Counted from the first letter of the stretch, positions 44,674-55,507 are shown. The stretch: 64,000 nt of DNA from Tepidibacillus fermentans (GCF_004342885.1 NZ_SMAB01000004.1:62001-126000), one strand, 5' to 3'. The notes: a model not told the origin generated them from the sequence alone. Translations and numbers: made by a program.

Positions 44674-47331
44674 TTATTTTGCATCATACCAAGTTTTCCC
44701 AAAGTGAAGATCCACTTTTAAAGGAACTTTTAATTGGATAGCGTTCTCCATCGTATTTTTTACAAGGCTCATCATCATCTCTTTTTCATCTGGATGAACT
44801 TCAAAGATTAATTCATCATGTACCTGTAATAATAAACGACTTTTAAGGTATAAACGTCTCATCTCTTGATCGATATTGATCATGGCAATTTTTATGATAT
44901 CAGCAGCTGTCCCCTGAATCGGTGTATTCATCGCTGTCCGTTCAGCAAAACTACGTATATTGAAATTGGAACTATGAATATCAGGTAGATATCTCCTGCG
45001 ATTCATTAAGGTACTGACATAGCCATCTCGTTTCGCTTGTTCAACAATCTTTTTCATATAGGTTTTCACTCCGGAAAAGACGGAGAAATAGCGCTCTATA
45101 AACTCAGCAGCCTCTTTTCTTGAAATATTTAAGTTTTGTGATAGACCGTAATCGCTAATTCCATAGACGATTCCAAAATTGACCGCTTTGGCCTGTCTTC
45201 GCATTAATGATGTAACCTCATCTTCTTTGACTCCAAATACATCCATTGCTGTCTTTGTATGAATATCCATATCCTGATTAAACGCTTCAATCAAGTTTTC
45301 ATCTTCAGCTATATGGGCAAGTACACGAAGTTCAATTTGTGAATAATCAGAGGAAAGAATCAGCCAATCTTCGTACGAAGGGATAAAAGCCTGACGAATT
45401 TTTCTACCCTCTTCTAAGCGAATCGGAATGTTTTGTAAGTTAGGTTCCGTACTGCTTAACCGGCCAGTCGCTGTAATCGCTTGATTAAATGAAGTGTGAA
45501 TTCGCTGAGTTTCTTTGTCCACCATCTTTAATAAACCTTCGATATAGGTCGATTGCAATTTGCCAATTTGGCGATACTTCAGAATCAGCCCGATGATTGG
45601 ATGGTGTGGTTCCAATTTTTCCAACACATCTGCGCTGGTTGAATAACCTGTTTTTGTTTTCTTGATGATGGGAAGTTGAAGTTTATCAAAAAGGATTTCT
45701 CCTAATTGTTTTGGTGAATTAATATTGAATTCTGTACCCGCAAGTTCATAGATTTCTTCCATTAAAGTAATAAGTGTTTGATTCAGTTCTTCTCCCATCT
45801 CTTTTAAACGTTGGCTATCAATCCGAACACCGATTTTCTCCATTTTCGCTAAAACTCTAGACAATGGAAGTTCTATTTCGTAAAATAATCGGTCTAGATT
45901 TGTTTCCTTTAATTTTTCATCAATCGTAGGAATTAAAGCAAAAATGGCATGGGCTTTTCGGCTAATATGATCTACATAGACCGTTTCTTTAGGAATTGCA
46001 TATTTGGCCCCCTTACCATAAACCAACTCATCATCTTGCAGACCAGAATAATGATACTGTTTGGCAATCTCAGCTAAACTCGGTGAACCATCTTGTGGAT
46101 TGAGCAAATATGCCCCTAACAACAAATCGGAGGCGATCCCTTTTATTTCTATTTGGTTCCAAAAAAAGACCATCTCTACTCTTTTCCCGTCAAAAACCCA
46201 TTTCGTTTTTGAAGAATCTTGTAGCCATTCCTGAAAATCTGTCCATTGTTTTAATTGCTGATCATTAATAAATAAGATTTCTTTTCCATTCGTTACGGCT
46301 AATCCCAAAATTTGGCGACCATGAGGTTGTTCACCAATCGTCTCCACATAAATGGCATGTGGGCCTTCCTCACCCAATATTTTCTCCCACTTTGTTTTGT
46401 TCTTCTCTGTAAGTCGATCGATCAACAATACATCTTTTTGCTCAGTCTCTTCCTCTTTCGATTTTTGCATACCTAAACGTTCGATCAAACTATGAAATTC
46501 CCATTTCACAAATAATTGATAAACCTCATCACGATGATACCCTTTATCATCCACTTTTAAATCTTCCCATTGAATCTCGATCGGAACTTGCCGATAAATG
46601 GTAGCAAGCTGTTTGCTTAAAATGGCTTGGTCTTGGTAAGTCGTCAAATTCTCCTTCAATTTCTTAGCTGTAATCTGATCTAAATGAGTATATACTCCTT
46701 CTACCGTTTGGTATTCATGCAATAACTTCAAAGCTGTTTTTTCGCCGATTCCTGGAACACCTGGAATGTTATCTGAAGGATCCCCCATTAAACCTTTTAA
46801 GTCAATAATTTGCTTCGGTTCTAGACCATACTTGTCCATAATCTCTTTGGGTCCGAATGGTTCTACTTCGGTGATTCCTTTTCGAGTTAAATAAATCATA
46901 ACAGAATCAGATGCCAGTTGAAGCATATCTTTGTCCCCAGTATAAATAACCGTTTCGATTCCTATTTCTTCAGCTCTTTTAGAAAGAGTACCAATGATAT
47001 CGTCTGCTTCATATCCTTCTAATTCAAAATGTTGTAAATGAAACGCATCTAATAGTTCACGAATCATCGGAAATTGCCCCGATAATTCAGATGGGGTTTT
47101 CATTCGTTTTCCTTTATATTCCTTAAAATCGCTATGGCGAAATGTAACTTTTCCAGCATCAAACGCAACTAAGAAATAATCTGGTTTCATTTCCTCTAAT
47201 ATTTTTAATAAAATTTGTGTAAATCCATAAACTGCATTGGTAAAGAGACCTTGCTTATTACTTAGCAATGGCAAAGCATAAAAAGCACGATTTGAAATAC
47301 TATTTCCGTCAATTAAGACTAACTTTTTCAT
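44674..47331 (-). CDS. polA: DNA polymerase I
   Basis: The 885-residue enzyme has the 5' nuclease domain (1-290), a degenerate 3'-5' exonuclease-like domain without the carboxylate motifs (about 300-470) and the polymerase domain with motif A DYSQIELR, motif B RRQAKAVNFGIVYG and motif C VHDELIFEV. It fills gaps and removes RNA primers. Lack of proofreading is typical for Bacillus PolA. Confidence 0.97.
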   Translation of the reverse strand: MKKLVLIDGNSISNRAFYALPLLSNKQGLFTNAVYGFTQILLKILEEMKPDYFLVAFDAGKVTFRHSDFKEYKGKRMKTPSELSGQFPMIRELLDAFHLQHFELEGYEADDIIGTLSKRAEEIGIETVIYTGDKDMLQLASDSVMIYLTRKGITEVEPFGPKEIMDKYGLEPKQIIDLKGLMGDPSDNIPGVPGIGEKTALKLLHEYQTVEGVYTHLDQITAKKLKENLTTYQDQAILSKQLATIYRQVPIEIQWEDLKVDDKGYHRDEVYQLFVKWEFHSLIERLGMQKSKEEETEQKDVLLIDRLTEKNKTKWEKILGEEGPHAIYVETIGEQPHGRQILGLAVTNGKEILFINDQQLKQWTDFQEWLQDSSKTKWVFDGKRVEMVFFWNQIEIKGIASDLLLGAYLLNPQDGSPSLAEIAKQYHYSGLQDDELVYGKGAKYAIPKETVYVDHISRKAHAIFALIPTIDEKLKETNLDRLFYEIELPLSRVLAKMEKIGVRIDSQRLKEMGEELNQTLITLMEEIYELAGTEFNINSPKQLGEILFDKLQLPIIKKTKTGYSTSADVLEKLEPHHPIIGLILKYRQIGKLQSTYIEGLLKMVDKETQRIHTSFNQAITATGRLSSTEPNLQNIPIRLEEGRKIRQAFIPSYEDWLILSSDYSQIELRVLAHIAEDENLIEAFNQDMDIHTKTAMDVFGVKEDEVTSLMRRQAKAVNFGIVYGISDYGLSQNLNISRKEAAEFIERYFSVFSGVKTYMKKIVEQAKRDGYVSTLMNRRRYLPDIHSSNFNIRSFAERTAMNTPIQGTAADIIKIAMINIDQEMRRLYLKSRLLLQVHDELIFEVHPDEKEMMMSLVKNTMENAIQLKVPLKVDLHFGKTWYDAK

Positions 47332-47430
47332 GAAACTTCTCCTCTTTCATTATTCTTCAACTATCATATCATAAGCAGAATTTGATGCAAAACTACCATA
47401 ATCCTTTTTTCAATAAACGAAAAACTTTAA

Positions 47431-47464
47431 CAACAAAAACAGCCTTCAATAAAGAAGACTGTTG
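47431..47464 (-). terminator. Terminator of the prohibitin-like gene
   Basis: AACAGTCTTC/GAAGGCTGTT stem with a TTTTTG tail on the minus strand. Confidence 0.8.
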
Positions 47465-47478
47465 CGAATTGATAATTT

Positions 47479-48321
47479 TCATTTTTGTAGTCCATTCACA
47501 TCAATAAATGGAACACTACCTCCAGTTACATTAGGTAATTTCCCATCCCATTTCTTGATCGCTTCCATTTGTGCTTCAATCTTTCGCAGTTCAATTAATT
47601 CTTTGGTTACTTCTTGTTTTTGTAATTTTAAGGATTCAGCTTCTGCTTTTGCCTGTTCAATCTTTTGTTTTGCCTCAATCTCTACTCGTTGGAGATCAAG
47701 TTTTGCTTTTAAGGCTTGTTGTTCAGCAATTTGCTTTTGTTCAATGGCTTGGTTATATTCGTCACTAAATTTAAATTCCGTTATATTAATCTCATCCAAT
47801 TGCATATAATATGTTGCTAATTTTTTGGCTAGTGTTTCTTTTACTTTTGTACTTACTTCTTGACGTTTAGAAATCAGTTCCTCTGCTGTATATTGAGCTG
47901 TCACGGCTTTTAATGATTCACCAATTGCTGGTGCAACAATCCGTTCTTTGTAAGACATACCCACTTGTTGATAAAGCTTATTTACTATATCAGGATTTAA
48001 GTGAAAGTTGACCGCTACTGTGGTTGTAACTACTTGCAGATCTTTTGATGCAGCTGTTTGTTCTGTTTGTTCTTTTTGTACGCGAACCTCCATAGGAATT
48101 ATCTCTTGGATAAAAGGTATTTTAAAATGTAATCCTTCATTTAGAACACGATCTTGAACAGCTCCTAGTTGTGTGACGACACCACGATTACCTGCATCAA
48201 CAATAACAAAGGAATTAAAGATTAATAAAATTACAATGAAAATAATGAAAGAGAAAACGAATATTTTTTTTAAGTTTTTGGGATTCTTTGGAATCATATC
48301 CACAACTTTTTCTGTTTCCAT
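47479..48321 (-). CDS. Prohibitin/SPFH-domain membrane protein
   Basis: The 280-residue protein has one N-terminal transmembrane segment (about 18-40), the prohibitin-type N-terminal sequence VDAGNRGVVTQLGAV, an SPFH domain and a long coiled coil (about 185-255). Such proteins scaffold membrane microdomains and protect or steer membrane proteases. It lies between phoR and polA, where B. subtilis has none, and has its own terminator. Function is not known here. Confidence 0.85.
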   Translation of the reverse strand: METEKVVDMIPKNPKNLKKIFVFSFIIFIVILLIFNSFVIVDAGNRGVVTQLGAVQDRVLNEGLHFKIPFIQEIIPMEVRVQKEQTEQTAASKDLQVVTTTVAVNFHLNPDIVNKLYQQVGMSYKERIVAPAIGESLKAVTAQYTAEELISKRQEVSTKVKETLAKKLATYYMQLDEINITEFKFSDEYNQAIEQKQIAEQQALKAKLDLQRVEIEAKQKIEQAKAEAESLKLQKQEVTKELIELRKIEAQMEAIKKWDGKLPNVTGGSVPFIDVNGLQK

Positions 48322-48378
48322 ACTTTTCTCCTCTTCATATTTTTATTCTTACCAAATCATTATTCTTCTAAGAAAAAT

Positions 48379-50151
48379 CTATACCTTAAATCTCTTTTTC
48401 GGGAGTAAAATGGAGAATTTCGTTCCCTTTTGCACCTCACTTTCTACCCTGATATTTCCACTATGGGATTCAACAATATGTTTCACAATGGCTAGTCCTA
48501 ATCCAGTTCCACCTGATTCCCTAGATCTTGCCTTATCTACCCGGTAAAACCGTTCAAAAATTCGGGGTAAACTTTTCTTCGGAATTCCAATTCCAGTGTC
48601 CTCTACCTCTATCGTAAAAATTTCTTCTGAATCTTCATAAAGACGAATCGTAATCGTACCTTTTGGTGGAGTATATGCGATGGCATTGGTTAATAAATTA
48701 ATAACGACTTGGCGAATACGATCTTCGTCCACTTCTGCTTGAATCGGGTTTAATTCTTCGATGATTGTAAGTTCTTTTTTTAACGCTTCGGGTCTAACCA
48801 TTTCAATCGTAGATTCAATAAATGGTTTCAGATCTACTAGTGTATATTTAAGTAGATCTTGATTAAATTCTATTTTTGAAAGATCAAGAAGATCATGAAT
48901 CAAACGATGAAGGCGATCACTCTCTTTGTAAATAATTTGGAGAAACGACTTACAGATTTCTTCATCTTTCATCGCACCATCTAATAATGTTTCTGCAAAT
49001 CCCCTTACAGCTGTAATGGGAGTTCGTAACTCATGAGATACATTTGCCACAAATTCTTTTCGCATATTCTCAAGATTCTTCAATTTTGTTATATCATGTA
49101 AAACGGCAACAACGCCATTAATTTCACCTTTTGCATCATGTATCGGTGCTAAACTGCTATCTAACGATTTTTTAGTGGGATAATAGGTATCGATTTCGGT
49201 ACGAATGGATTCGCCTGTGTTTAACGATCGCTCTATCAATTCACTCAAAAGATAGTTATGGCCAACCTCCATATGATATTTGCCAACCAGTTCTTCCACT
49301 TTAACTCCAAGTAGCCATTCTAAAGCAGGATTTGCCAAGATGATTTTCCCTTTGCGGTCAACTAAAATGATTCCAGAAGTCATATTATTGAGGACCGTAC
49401 TTAATTTACTTTGATTTTCATGAATCATTTCAATTTGATTTTGCAAACTATCAGCCATCAAATTAATAACAGCAGCTAATTGACCAATCTCATCTTTAGA
49501 ATGAACTTGGACACGTGCATGATAATCTCGATTGGTGATTCGTTTTGCAATATAGGTAATATGCTCAATTGGTCTAGTGATCTTCGTAGCTACTTGATTA
49601 CTAATGAAAATGGTAATGAGGAAAACAATCGTTAAGCTAAATACAAGGCTGTACCAAAAATAGTTGATGGAATTTTTAATTTCTTGAAAGGGAATAGCTA
49701 GACGAATAGCTCCTACAAGGTGCTTTTCGTAATATACTGGTGATGCAATATATAACATTTCCATTCCTAATGTACGACTATAACGTATTTCTTTTCCTAC
49801 ACCACCTGCTAATGCTTGCTTAAATTCAGGACGAGAAGCATGATTTTCCATTTTTTTTTGATCAAAATCGGATTCTGCTAACACATATCCATGAATATCG
49901 ATCATCGTAACTCTTGCGTTCAACTTTTCTTTTATTCGTGTCGCATCTTTTCTAAGAGCTGTTGTTTCAGCAAAATTCATTGCCCAGGAAATTTCTTCAC
50001 CTAAAAGTGTAGATTCTTTAGTGAGTCGATCCCCAATTGCATCAATATAAGTATCTTCAATTAATTTTGTTAAAAATATACCTAAACCAACGACAAAAAT
50101 CCCAATAAGAATAATATAGGTTAACGTCAAACGAGTTTTTAACTTATTCAT
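48379..50151 (-). CDS. phoR: Phosphate-responsive sensor histidine kinase PhoR
   Basis: 590 residues: transmembrane segments at about 7-29 and 165-187 around an extracytoplasmic sensor domain, then HAMP, a PAS domain (about 250-350), HisKA with VANVSHELRTP and HATPase with NLLTNAIAYTPP and GTGLGLAIVKH. Position next to phoP, mdh and polA matches B. subtilis phoR. Its start overlaps phoP by 4 nt. Confidence 0.93.
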   Translation of the reverse strand: MNKLKTRLTLTYIILIGIFVVGLGIFLTKLIEDTYIDAIGDRLTKESTLLGEEISWAMNFAETTALRKDATRIKEKLNARVTMIDIHGYVLAESDFDQKKMENHASRPEFKQALAGGVGKEIRYSRTLGMEMLYIASPVYYEKHLVGAIRLAIPFQEIKNSINYFWYSLVFSLTIVFLITIFISNQVATKITRPIEHITYIAKRITNRDYHARVQVHSKDEIGQLAAVINLMADSLQNQIEMIHENQSKLSTVLNNMTSGIILVDRKGKIILANPALEWLLGVKVEELVGKYHMEVGHNYLLSELIERSLNTGESIRTEIDTYYPTKKSLDSSLAPIHDAKGEINGVVAVLHDITKLKNLENMRKEFVANVSHELRTPITAVRGFAETLLDGAMKDEEICKSFLQIIYKESDRLHRLIHDLLDLSKIEFNQDLLKYTLVDLKPFIESTIEMVRPEALKKELTIIEELNPIQAEVDEDRIRQVVINLLTNAIAYTPPKGTITIRLYEDSEEIFTIEVEDTGIGIPKKSLPRIFERFYRVDKARSRESGGTGLGLAIVKHIVESHSGNIRVESEVQKGTKFSILLPKKRFKV

Positions 50152-50855
50152 TTTTGTGGATCACCAAATTTATAACCAATTCCACGAACCGTTTTGATAT
50201 ATTTAGGTTGCTTCGTATCTTCCTCAATTTTCTCTCTTAAGTGACTAATATGAACGTCCACAATTCTGGAGTCCCCTATATAATCATAATTCCATACTGC
50301 ATTTAATAATTGATCTCTGGTTAATACTTTCCCTTGGTTCTTCGCTAAATAAAGTAAAAGCTCAAACTCTTTTGGAGTGAATTCTAATAATTCTCCCTTT
50401 AATCTTGCCTCAAACTTTTCTGGCTCAACCACTAAATCACCAATAACAATTTTCTCCGAAATTTCTTCCTCTACATAAGTTGGCGTGACTGAAAAACGAC
50501 GTAAAACTGCCTTCACCCTTGCCGTTAATTCTCGTGGACTAAACGGCTTTGTCATATAATCATCTGCCCCAAGTTCTAGACCTAAAACTTTATCAAATTC
50601 ATCGTCCTTTGCTGTTAACATTAGTATTGGAATGTTAATCTGTTTCTTTTTTAGCTCTTTTACAACTTCTAACCCATCTAACTCGGGTAACATGACATCG
50701 AGTACCATAAGATCATATTGAACTCTTTCACAACGTTCCACAGCTTGTCTACCATCAGAAACTGTTTCCACATCAAAACCAGCCTTCTCAAGATTAAACT
50801 TCACGAGAGTTACAATTGATGGTTCATCATCGACCACTAAGATTTTCTTTGCCAA
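50148..50855 (-). CDS. phoP: Phosphate-starvation response regulator PhoP
   Basis: The 235-residue OmpR-type regulator has a receiver with phosphoacceptor D53 (LMVLDVMLPELDG) and a winged-helix C-terminus (VDVHISHLREKIE). It probably activates pst through the boxes at 24782-24809. Confidence 0.95.
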   Translation of the reverse strand: MAKKILVVDDEPSIVTLVKFNLEKAGFDVETVSDGRQAVERCERVQYDLMVLDVMLPELDGLEVVKELKKKQINIPILMLTAKDDEFDKVLGLELGADDYMTKPFSPRELTARVKAVLRRFSVTPTYVEEEISEKIVIGDLVVEPEKFEARLKGELLEFTPKEFELLLYLAKNQGKVLTRDQLLNAVWNYDYIGDSRIVDVHISHLREKIEEDTKQPKYIKTVRGIGYKFGDPQK

Positions 50856-51020
50856 ATAATTCAGCTCCTTTTACCTTACTCTCTTATGATTATTTTATCA
50901 TTTCAATTACAAATATCATAATAATTTTCAATCATAATTACTATTGAGCTTTTGATACAAAATATCATATAATACCTCTTGTTTATAGGTTATATTATAA
51001 TTCTGGGAAAGAAGATGGAT

Positions 51021-51416
51021 ATGATAAAACGAATTTGGTTCATTCGAGCAATCATGAGTCTTTTATTTACGCTTATTTCCATTCTCATTGCTTTTTTTCA
51101 TAAGGGCAATTTTCTTTTAAACTATTCTAATACAACATTTATGATTGGATTGACTCTTTTGTTAATATCTGGTATTATGATCGTTCACATTTCTGGCTTT
51201 TTCCGTGTGTTTTGGCTTGGTTGGAAAAAGATGTTCTTTCGAGAAGACCCTTATACTGATTCTGCGCATTGGAGTCAGGAAAAAACAGAAATACCTGATG
51301 AAATGGCATTGCGAAGAAAACAAGCAAAATATGAACTTTTAATCTACCTCCCATTATTCATCGCATTAATTCTTATTTGCCAAGCGGTTCTATTTTTATT
51401 TCTCCTATTAAAATAG
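51021..51416 (+). CDS. Small membrane protein, DUF3899-like
   Basis: The protein has 131 to 133 residues, with three hydrophobic segments (near residues 8-25, 38-60 and 105-130) and a central charged region REDPYTDSAHWSQ. The build recalls DUF3899 proteins of Bacillaceae. The start is uncertain: ATG at 51015 or 51021, weak GGAAAGAAG. The stop TAG is itself part of the left module of repeat copy D. Confidence 0.55.
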   Translation: MIKRIWFIRAIMSLLFTLISILIAFFHKGNFLLNYSNTTFMIGLTLLLISGIMIVHISGFFRVFWLGWKKMFFREDPYTDSAHWSQEKTEIPDEMALRRKQAKYELLIYLPLFIALILICQAVLFLFLLLK

Positions 51417-51452
51417 GTTTGTATATTCCAACGCTCTCCGTTGTCCGAATAT
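51411..51452. repeat. Dispersed intergenic repeat, copy D (left module only)
   Basis: AAAATAGGTTTGTATATTCC and the following AACGCTCTCCGTTGTCC match copy B over about 37 nt with one mismatch. Right modules are missing. The copy starts in the last codons of the DUF3899-like gene and may supply its stop codon. Confidence 0.75.
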
Positions 51453-51475
51453 TTCTTTTAAATAAATATAGATAA

Positions 51476-51515
51476 AAAAACTCCTTTATCGATTAATCGA
51501 TAAAGGAGTTTTTAT
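51476..51515. terminator. Bidirectional terminator between the DUF3899-like gene and oppF
   Basis: AAACTCCTTTATCGAT/ATCGATAAAGGAGTTT stem with T tracts on both strands. Confidence 0.9.
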
Positions 51516-51519
51516 TTCA

Positions 51520-52500
51520 TTAGTTATATAAATGACATGCTACAAAGTGACCCGGTTTTATCTCTTTTAATTTTGGTGTTTCAATCGCACACTCAGGCAT
51601 TGCCTTAGGACAACGCGTCCGAAAACGGCAACCACTTGGAGGATTCATTGGGCTTGGGACATCCCCCTCTAAGATAATCCGTTCTCTAGTCCGTTCAACC
51701 TTTGGATCGGGTAATGGAATAGCAGATAATAATGCTTCTGTATACGGATGTAATGGGCTCTCATATAACTCAACACTTTCTGCTAACTCTACTAAATTAC
51801 CTAAATACATAACCCCAATTCGATCACTGATATGCTTCACCATTGATAAATCGTGGGCAATAAATAAATAGGTTAACCCTTTCTCTTTTTGTAAATCTTG
51901 TAGCAAGTTAACGACCTGCGCTTGGATTGAAACGTCAAGAGCTGAGATAGGTTCATCAGCAATAATAAAATCAGGTTCAACTGCTAATGCACGAGCAATA
52001 CCTATCCTTTGACGCTGCCCACCACTGAACTCATGGGGAAAACGATTTGCATGTTCTTTATTCAATCCAACTGTTTCTAACAAATGATAGATTCGTTCCA
52101 TTCTTTCCTTGCCTGTTGCCAAATTATGAATATCAATACCTTCACCGATGATATCAGCTACAGTCATCCTAGGATTTAAAGAAGCATAAGGATCTTGGAA
52201 AATCATTTGCATTTCACGGTTAAATTGCTTTAGTTTTTTTCCTTTTAATTTTTCAATTTTATTTCCTTTAAAGATAATTTCGCCACCTGTAGGTTCATAT
52301 AATTGGATAATCGTTCTACCTGTAGTAGATTTACCACATCCAGACTCACCAACTAATCCCAAGGTTTCACCCTTTTTCACACTAAAAGTAACACCATCAA
52401 CAGCCTTAACTATACCTTTTCCAACATGAAAATGTTTCTTCAAATCTTTTACTTCTAAAATATACTCATTGTTGTTTTGATTTGTCAGCTTATCTGCCAT
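51520..52500 (-). CDS. oppF: Oligopeptide ABC transporter ATPase OppF
   Basis: The ATG at 52500 follows AGGAGGTG; 326 residues. Walker [10 protein letters not shown], signature FSGGQRQR, Walker [13 protein letters not shown], and the C-terminal oligopeptide extension with cysteines ([14 protein letters not shown]). It overlaps the oppD stop by about 11 nt. Pairs with OppD. Confidence 0.93.
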   Translation of the reverse strand: MADKLTNQNNNEYILEVKDLKKHFHVGKGIVKAVDGVTFSVKKGETLGLVGESGCGKSTTGRTIIQLYEPTGGEIIFKGNKIEKLKGKKLKQFNREMQMIFQDPYASLNPRMTVADIIGEGIDIHNLATGKERMERIYHLLETVGLNKEHANRFPHEFSGGQRQRIGIARALAVEPDFIIADEPISALDVSIQAQVVNLLQDLQKEKGLTYLFIAHDLSMVKHISDRIGVMYLGNLVELAESVELYESPLHPYTEALLSAIPLPDPKVERTRERIILEGDVPSPMNPPSGCRFRTRCPKAMPECAIETPKLKEIKPGHFVACHLYN

Positions 52501-53515
52501 TATGAGCACCTCCTATTTTTACAGGAACATCATCTTTTGGTGCATCGGGGTGCTGTAACCAACAATAGGTTTTATGTCCAGGTACAACCTCTGTCTCATC
52601 TGGGAAATGTGTTGTGCATATTTCCATCGCGTAAGGACAGCGAGGATAAAATGGACAACCCTTTGGAGGTGATAATAAGTCTGGCGGAGTCCCTTCGATT
52701 GATTCTAAACGATGACCCTTAGAATCTAATCTTGGTACAGACCGTAATAATCCCCATGTATACGGATGTTGCGGGTTATAGAAAATCTCATCGACTGAAC
52801 CTTGTTCAACTACTTTTCCTGCATACATGACAATAACTTTTTGGGCAATATCAGCCACAACCCCTAAGTCATGAGTAATGATAATAATGGATGTATCTAA
52901 TTTGTTCTGCAAGTCCTTCATTAAGTCGATGATCTGTGCTTGTATTGTAACATCTAGAGCTGTCGTTGGCTCGTCAGCAATTAATAATTTTGGACTACAT
53001 GCAAGGGCAATTGCAATCATTACCCTTTGTCTCATACCACCACTGAATTCGTGAGGATATTGTTTTATACGGACTTCAGGATTCGGTATACCAACCAGTT
53101 TTAACATTTCAACCGCACGTTTCATCGCATCAGACTTACTTAAACCCTGATGTTTCATAAGTCCTTCAACAATTTGTCTTCCTACGGTCATCGTTGGATT
53201 TAACGATGTCATTGGATCCTGGAAGATCATGCCGATCTCCGAACCGCGAATCGACTCCATTTCTTTATTTGAAAGTTTAATTAGATCTTTGCCGCCAAAC
53301 AAAATTTGGCCGTTTTTGTATACACCAGGTGGTGTAGGAATTAATTTCATGATGGCTTGTGAAGTAACGCTTTTCCCACTACCTGATTCACCAACAATAG
53401 CGACTGCTTCCCCTTTTTCCACATCAAACGAAAGGCCGCGTACCGCTTTCACCTCTCCAGCATATGTCAAGAAGGAGACTTCTAAGTCTTTAACTTGTAG
53501 TATTTTTTCAGCCAT
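52490..53515 (-). CDS. oppD: Oligopeptide ABC transporter ATPase OppD
   Basis: 341 residues with Walker A GESGSGKS, signature FSGGMRQR, Walker [13 protein letters not shown] and the C-terminal [14 protein letters not shown] element that can bind an iron-sulfur cluster in this family. GGAGG precedes the ATG. Confidence 0.93.
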   Translation of the reverse strand: MAEKILQVKDLEVSFLTYAGEVKAVRGLSFDVEKGEAVAIVGESGSGKSVTSQAIMKLIPTPPGVYKNGQILFGGKDLIKLSNKEMESIRGSEIGMIFQDPMTSLNPTMTVGRQIVEGLMKHQGLSKSDAMKRAVEMLKLVGIPNPEVRIKQYPHEFSGGMRQRVMIAIALACSPKLLIADEPTTALDVTIQAQIIDLMKDLQNKLDTSIIIITHDLGVVADIAQKVIVMYAGKVVEQGSVDEIFYNPQHPYTWGLLRSVPRLDSKGHRLESIEGTPPDLLSPPKGCPFYPRCPYAMEICTTHFPDETEVVPGHKTYCWLQHPDAPKDDVPVKIGGAHNGR

Positions 53516-53528
53516 ACTTTCTCCTCCC

Positions 53529-54449
53529 TTATTTTCGTAATTTAGGATCTAATGCATCTCGTAATCCATCTCCAAAAACGTTAAATGCAAACATCGTTAG
53601 TGAGATTAAGGTTGCTGGGAAAAATAATCGCCACCAGTAACCCGAGATAATTGTTACAACAGCATCATTAACCATTGTTCCCCAGCTAGCAAGTGGAGGT
53701 GTAACACCTAGTCCAATAAAACTTAAAAATGCTTCACCAAATATCGCACCTGGTACAGATAATGTCATACTGACAATAATTGGACCTAACGTATTTGGAA
53801 TTAAATGAGTAAAGAGTAATCTCTTTGTATCAGCCCCTAATGTTCTGGCAGCTAATACGAATTCCATCTGCTTTAGTTGCAAAATTTGTCCTCGAACTAA
53901 ACGTGCCATTCCAATCCAACCAGTAGCACCTAATGCTACAATGATCGGAAATAGTCCTTGTTCCATTACAACCATAAGCAATATAACCACGATTAGATAA
54001 GGTAGTCCATAAAGGACATCCACAATTCGCATCATAATTTGATCAATTTTTCCACCTTTAAATCCAGAAATACCACCATATACTACTCCTATTAAAAGGT
54101 CAAACATCGCAGCTGCAAAACCGATAAATAATGAGATACGCGCTCCTTCCCAAGATCTCGCAAATACATCTCGCCCTAAGTCATCTGTTCCAAACCAATG
54201 CTTTGCTGATATTGGTTGATTCGTATTACTTAGATTTTGTGTCTTATAATCATATGGGATCAAATGTGGACCAATAATTGCCATTAATATTAAAAAGATG
54301 ATAATTCCTAGTCCAAACATCGCTAACTTGTTTTTCTTCAGGCGTCGCCACGCATCCTGCCAGAAATTGATACTAGGACGGCTAATTTGCTCTGACTGAT
54401 GAATATCTCTTTCAATTCGTTTGAAGCTGTCTTTTGTGATTTCTGGCAT
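53529..54449 (-). CDS. oppC: Oligopeptide ABC transporter permease OppC
   Basis: 306 residues with six transmembrane segments, an N-terminal cytoplasmic tail (NFWQDAWRRLKKNKLAM) typical of OppC and the EAA region AARTLGADTKRLLFTHLIPN. It ends 14 nt before oppD. Confidence 0.93.
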   Translation of the reverse strand: MPEITKDSFKRIERDIHQSEQISRPSINFWQDAWRRLKKNKLAMFGLGIIIFLILMAIIGPHLIPYDYKTQNLSNTNQPISAKHWFGTDDLGRDVFARSWEGARISLFIGFAAAMFDLLIGVVYGGISGFKGGKIDQIMMRIVDVLYGLPYLIVVILLMVVMEQGLFPIIVALGATGWIGMARLVRGQILQLKQMEFVLAARTLGADTKRLLFTHLIPNTLGPIIVSMTLSVPGAIFGEAFLSFIGLGVTPPLASWGTMVNDAVVTIISGYWWRLFFPATLISLTMFAFNVFGDGLRDALDPKLRK

Positions 54450-54451
54450 TC

Positions 54452-55384
54452 TTATTCCCCCTTAGCTCCTATTTTGATTCTTGGATCAATCAGTCCATAT
54501 GCGATATCTACTAAAAAATTAGCCGTAATCAGAATTGCACTGTAGAAAATCGTAGTCCCTAAAATCATTGGGTAATCTCGGTCACTAACACTTTGAACAA
54601 AGTATTTTCCTAGACCAGGAATACCGAAGATCTGCTCGACAACGAATGTACCAGTCAATAATGTAGCGGCTAATGGACCTAGAATGGTAATAACGGGTAA
54701 AATTGCATTTCGGATTGTATGTCTCCAGACAACAACAAAAGAACTAAGCCCTTTTGAACGAGCCGTACGAATATAATCTTGGTTAAGTACCTCAAGCATA
54801 TTGGAACGCATTAATCGTGCGATGACAGCCATCGAATGAGCCCCTAATGCAATCGATGGTAATACCGTATGTGCAAAAGTTCCCCACATCGCAATTGGGA
54901 ACCACTTAAGTTTCACCGCAAAAATATTGATCAAAATAGGAGCTAAGACGATATTTGGCACAGAAACCCCTAAAACAGCAATAATCATCGCTGTATAATC
55001 TAATGCAGTATTATGCCTAAGGGAAGCAATGACTCCTAAGGTCAACCCAAAAACAAGTGCTATTAACAATGACTGAATACCTAGTTGAGCAGATACTGGG
55101 AAGTTATTTGCAATATAATCATTTACTGTTAATGTTTTCGATTTAAAAGATGGGCCAAAATCTTGATGAACAACGATATTCTTCAAATAATTCACATATT
55201 GAACGGGTAAAGGTTTGTCCAATCCATAAAACGCTTTTAAATTTTGAATGGTTGACTCAGGTAATTTTTTCTCTGAAGTAAAAGGATCACCTGGTATGGC
55301 ATGCATGAGTATGAATGTTAGTGTGATTACAACCCATAACGTAACCAATAACATGGTTAATCTTTGTAGTACATATCTTAGCAA
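54452..55384 (-). CDS. oppB: Oligopeptide ABC transporter permease OppB
   Basis: The start is the TTG at 55384, 6 nt after GGAGGTG; 310 residues. OppB features are RLTMLLVTLWVVITLTF, HAIPGDPF and the EAA loop TARSKGLSSFVVVWRHTIRN. It lies 3 nt from oppC. Confidence 0.93.
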   Translation of the reverse strand: MLRYVLQRLTMLLVTLWVVITLTFILMHAIPGDPFTSEKKLPESTIQNLKAFYGLDKPLPVQYVNYLKNIVVHQDFGPSFKSKTLTVNDYIANNFPVSAQLGIQSLLIALVFGLTLGVIASLRHNTALDYTAMIIAVLGVSVPNIVLAPILINIFAVKLKWFPIAMWGTFAHTVLPSIALGAHSMAVIARLMRSNMLEVLNQDYIRTARSKGLSSFVVVWRHTIRNAILPVITILGPLAATLLTGTFVVEQIFGIPGLGKYFVQSVSDRDYPMILGTTIFYSAILITANFLVDIAYGLIDPRIKIGAKGE

Positions 55385-55422
55385 GTATAACACCTCCGGA
55401 TAAATGGATAAAAGACGGAATC

Positions 55423-55455
55423 AGAGAGGTATACTACACCATAGCATACCTCTCT
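55423..55455 (-). terminator. Intercistronic hairpin between oppA and oppB
   Basis: AGAGAGGTAT/ATACCTCTCT stem, with only GATTCCGTCTTTT behind it on the minus strand. Probably a weak terminator or 3' stabiliser that keeps oppA mRNA in excess. Confidence 0.6.
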
Positions 55456-55507
55456 GTTTCCATATGTTATTTCTTGGTCTATTCAATTGTTCGGAAATTG
55501 ATATTAA

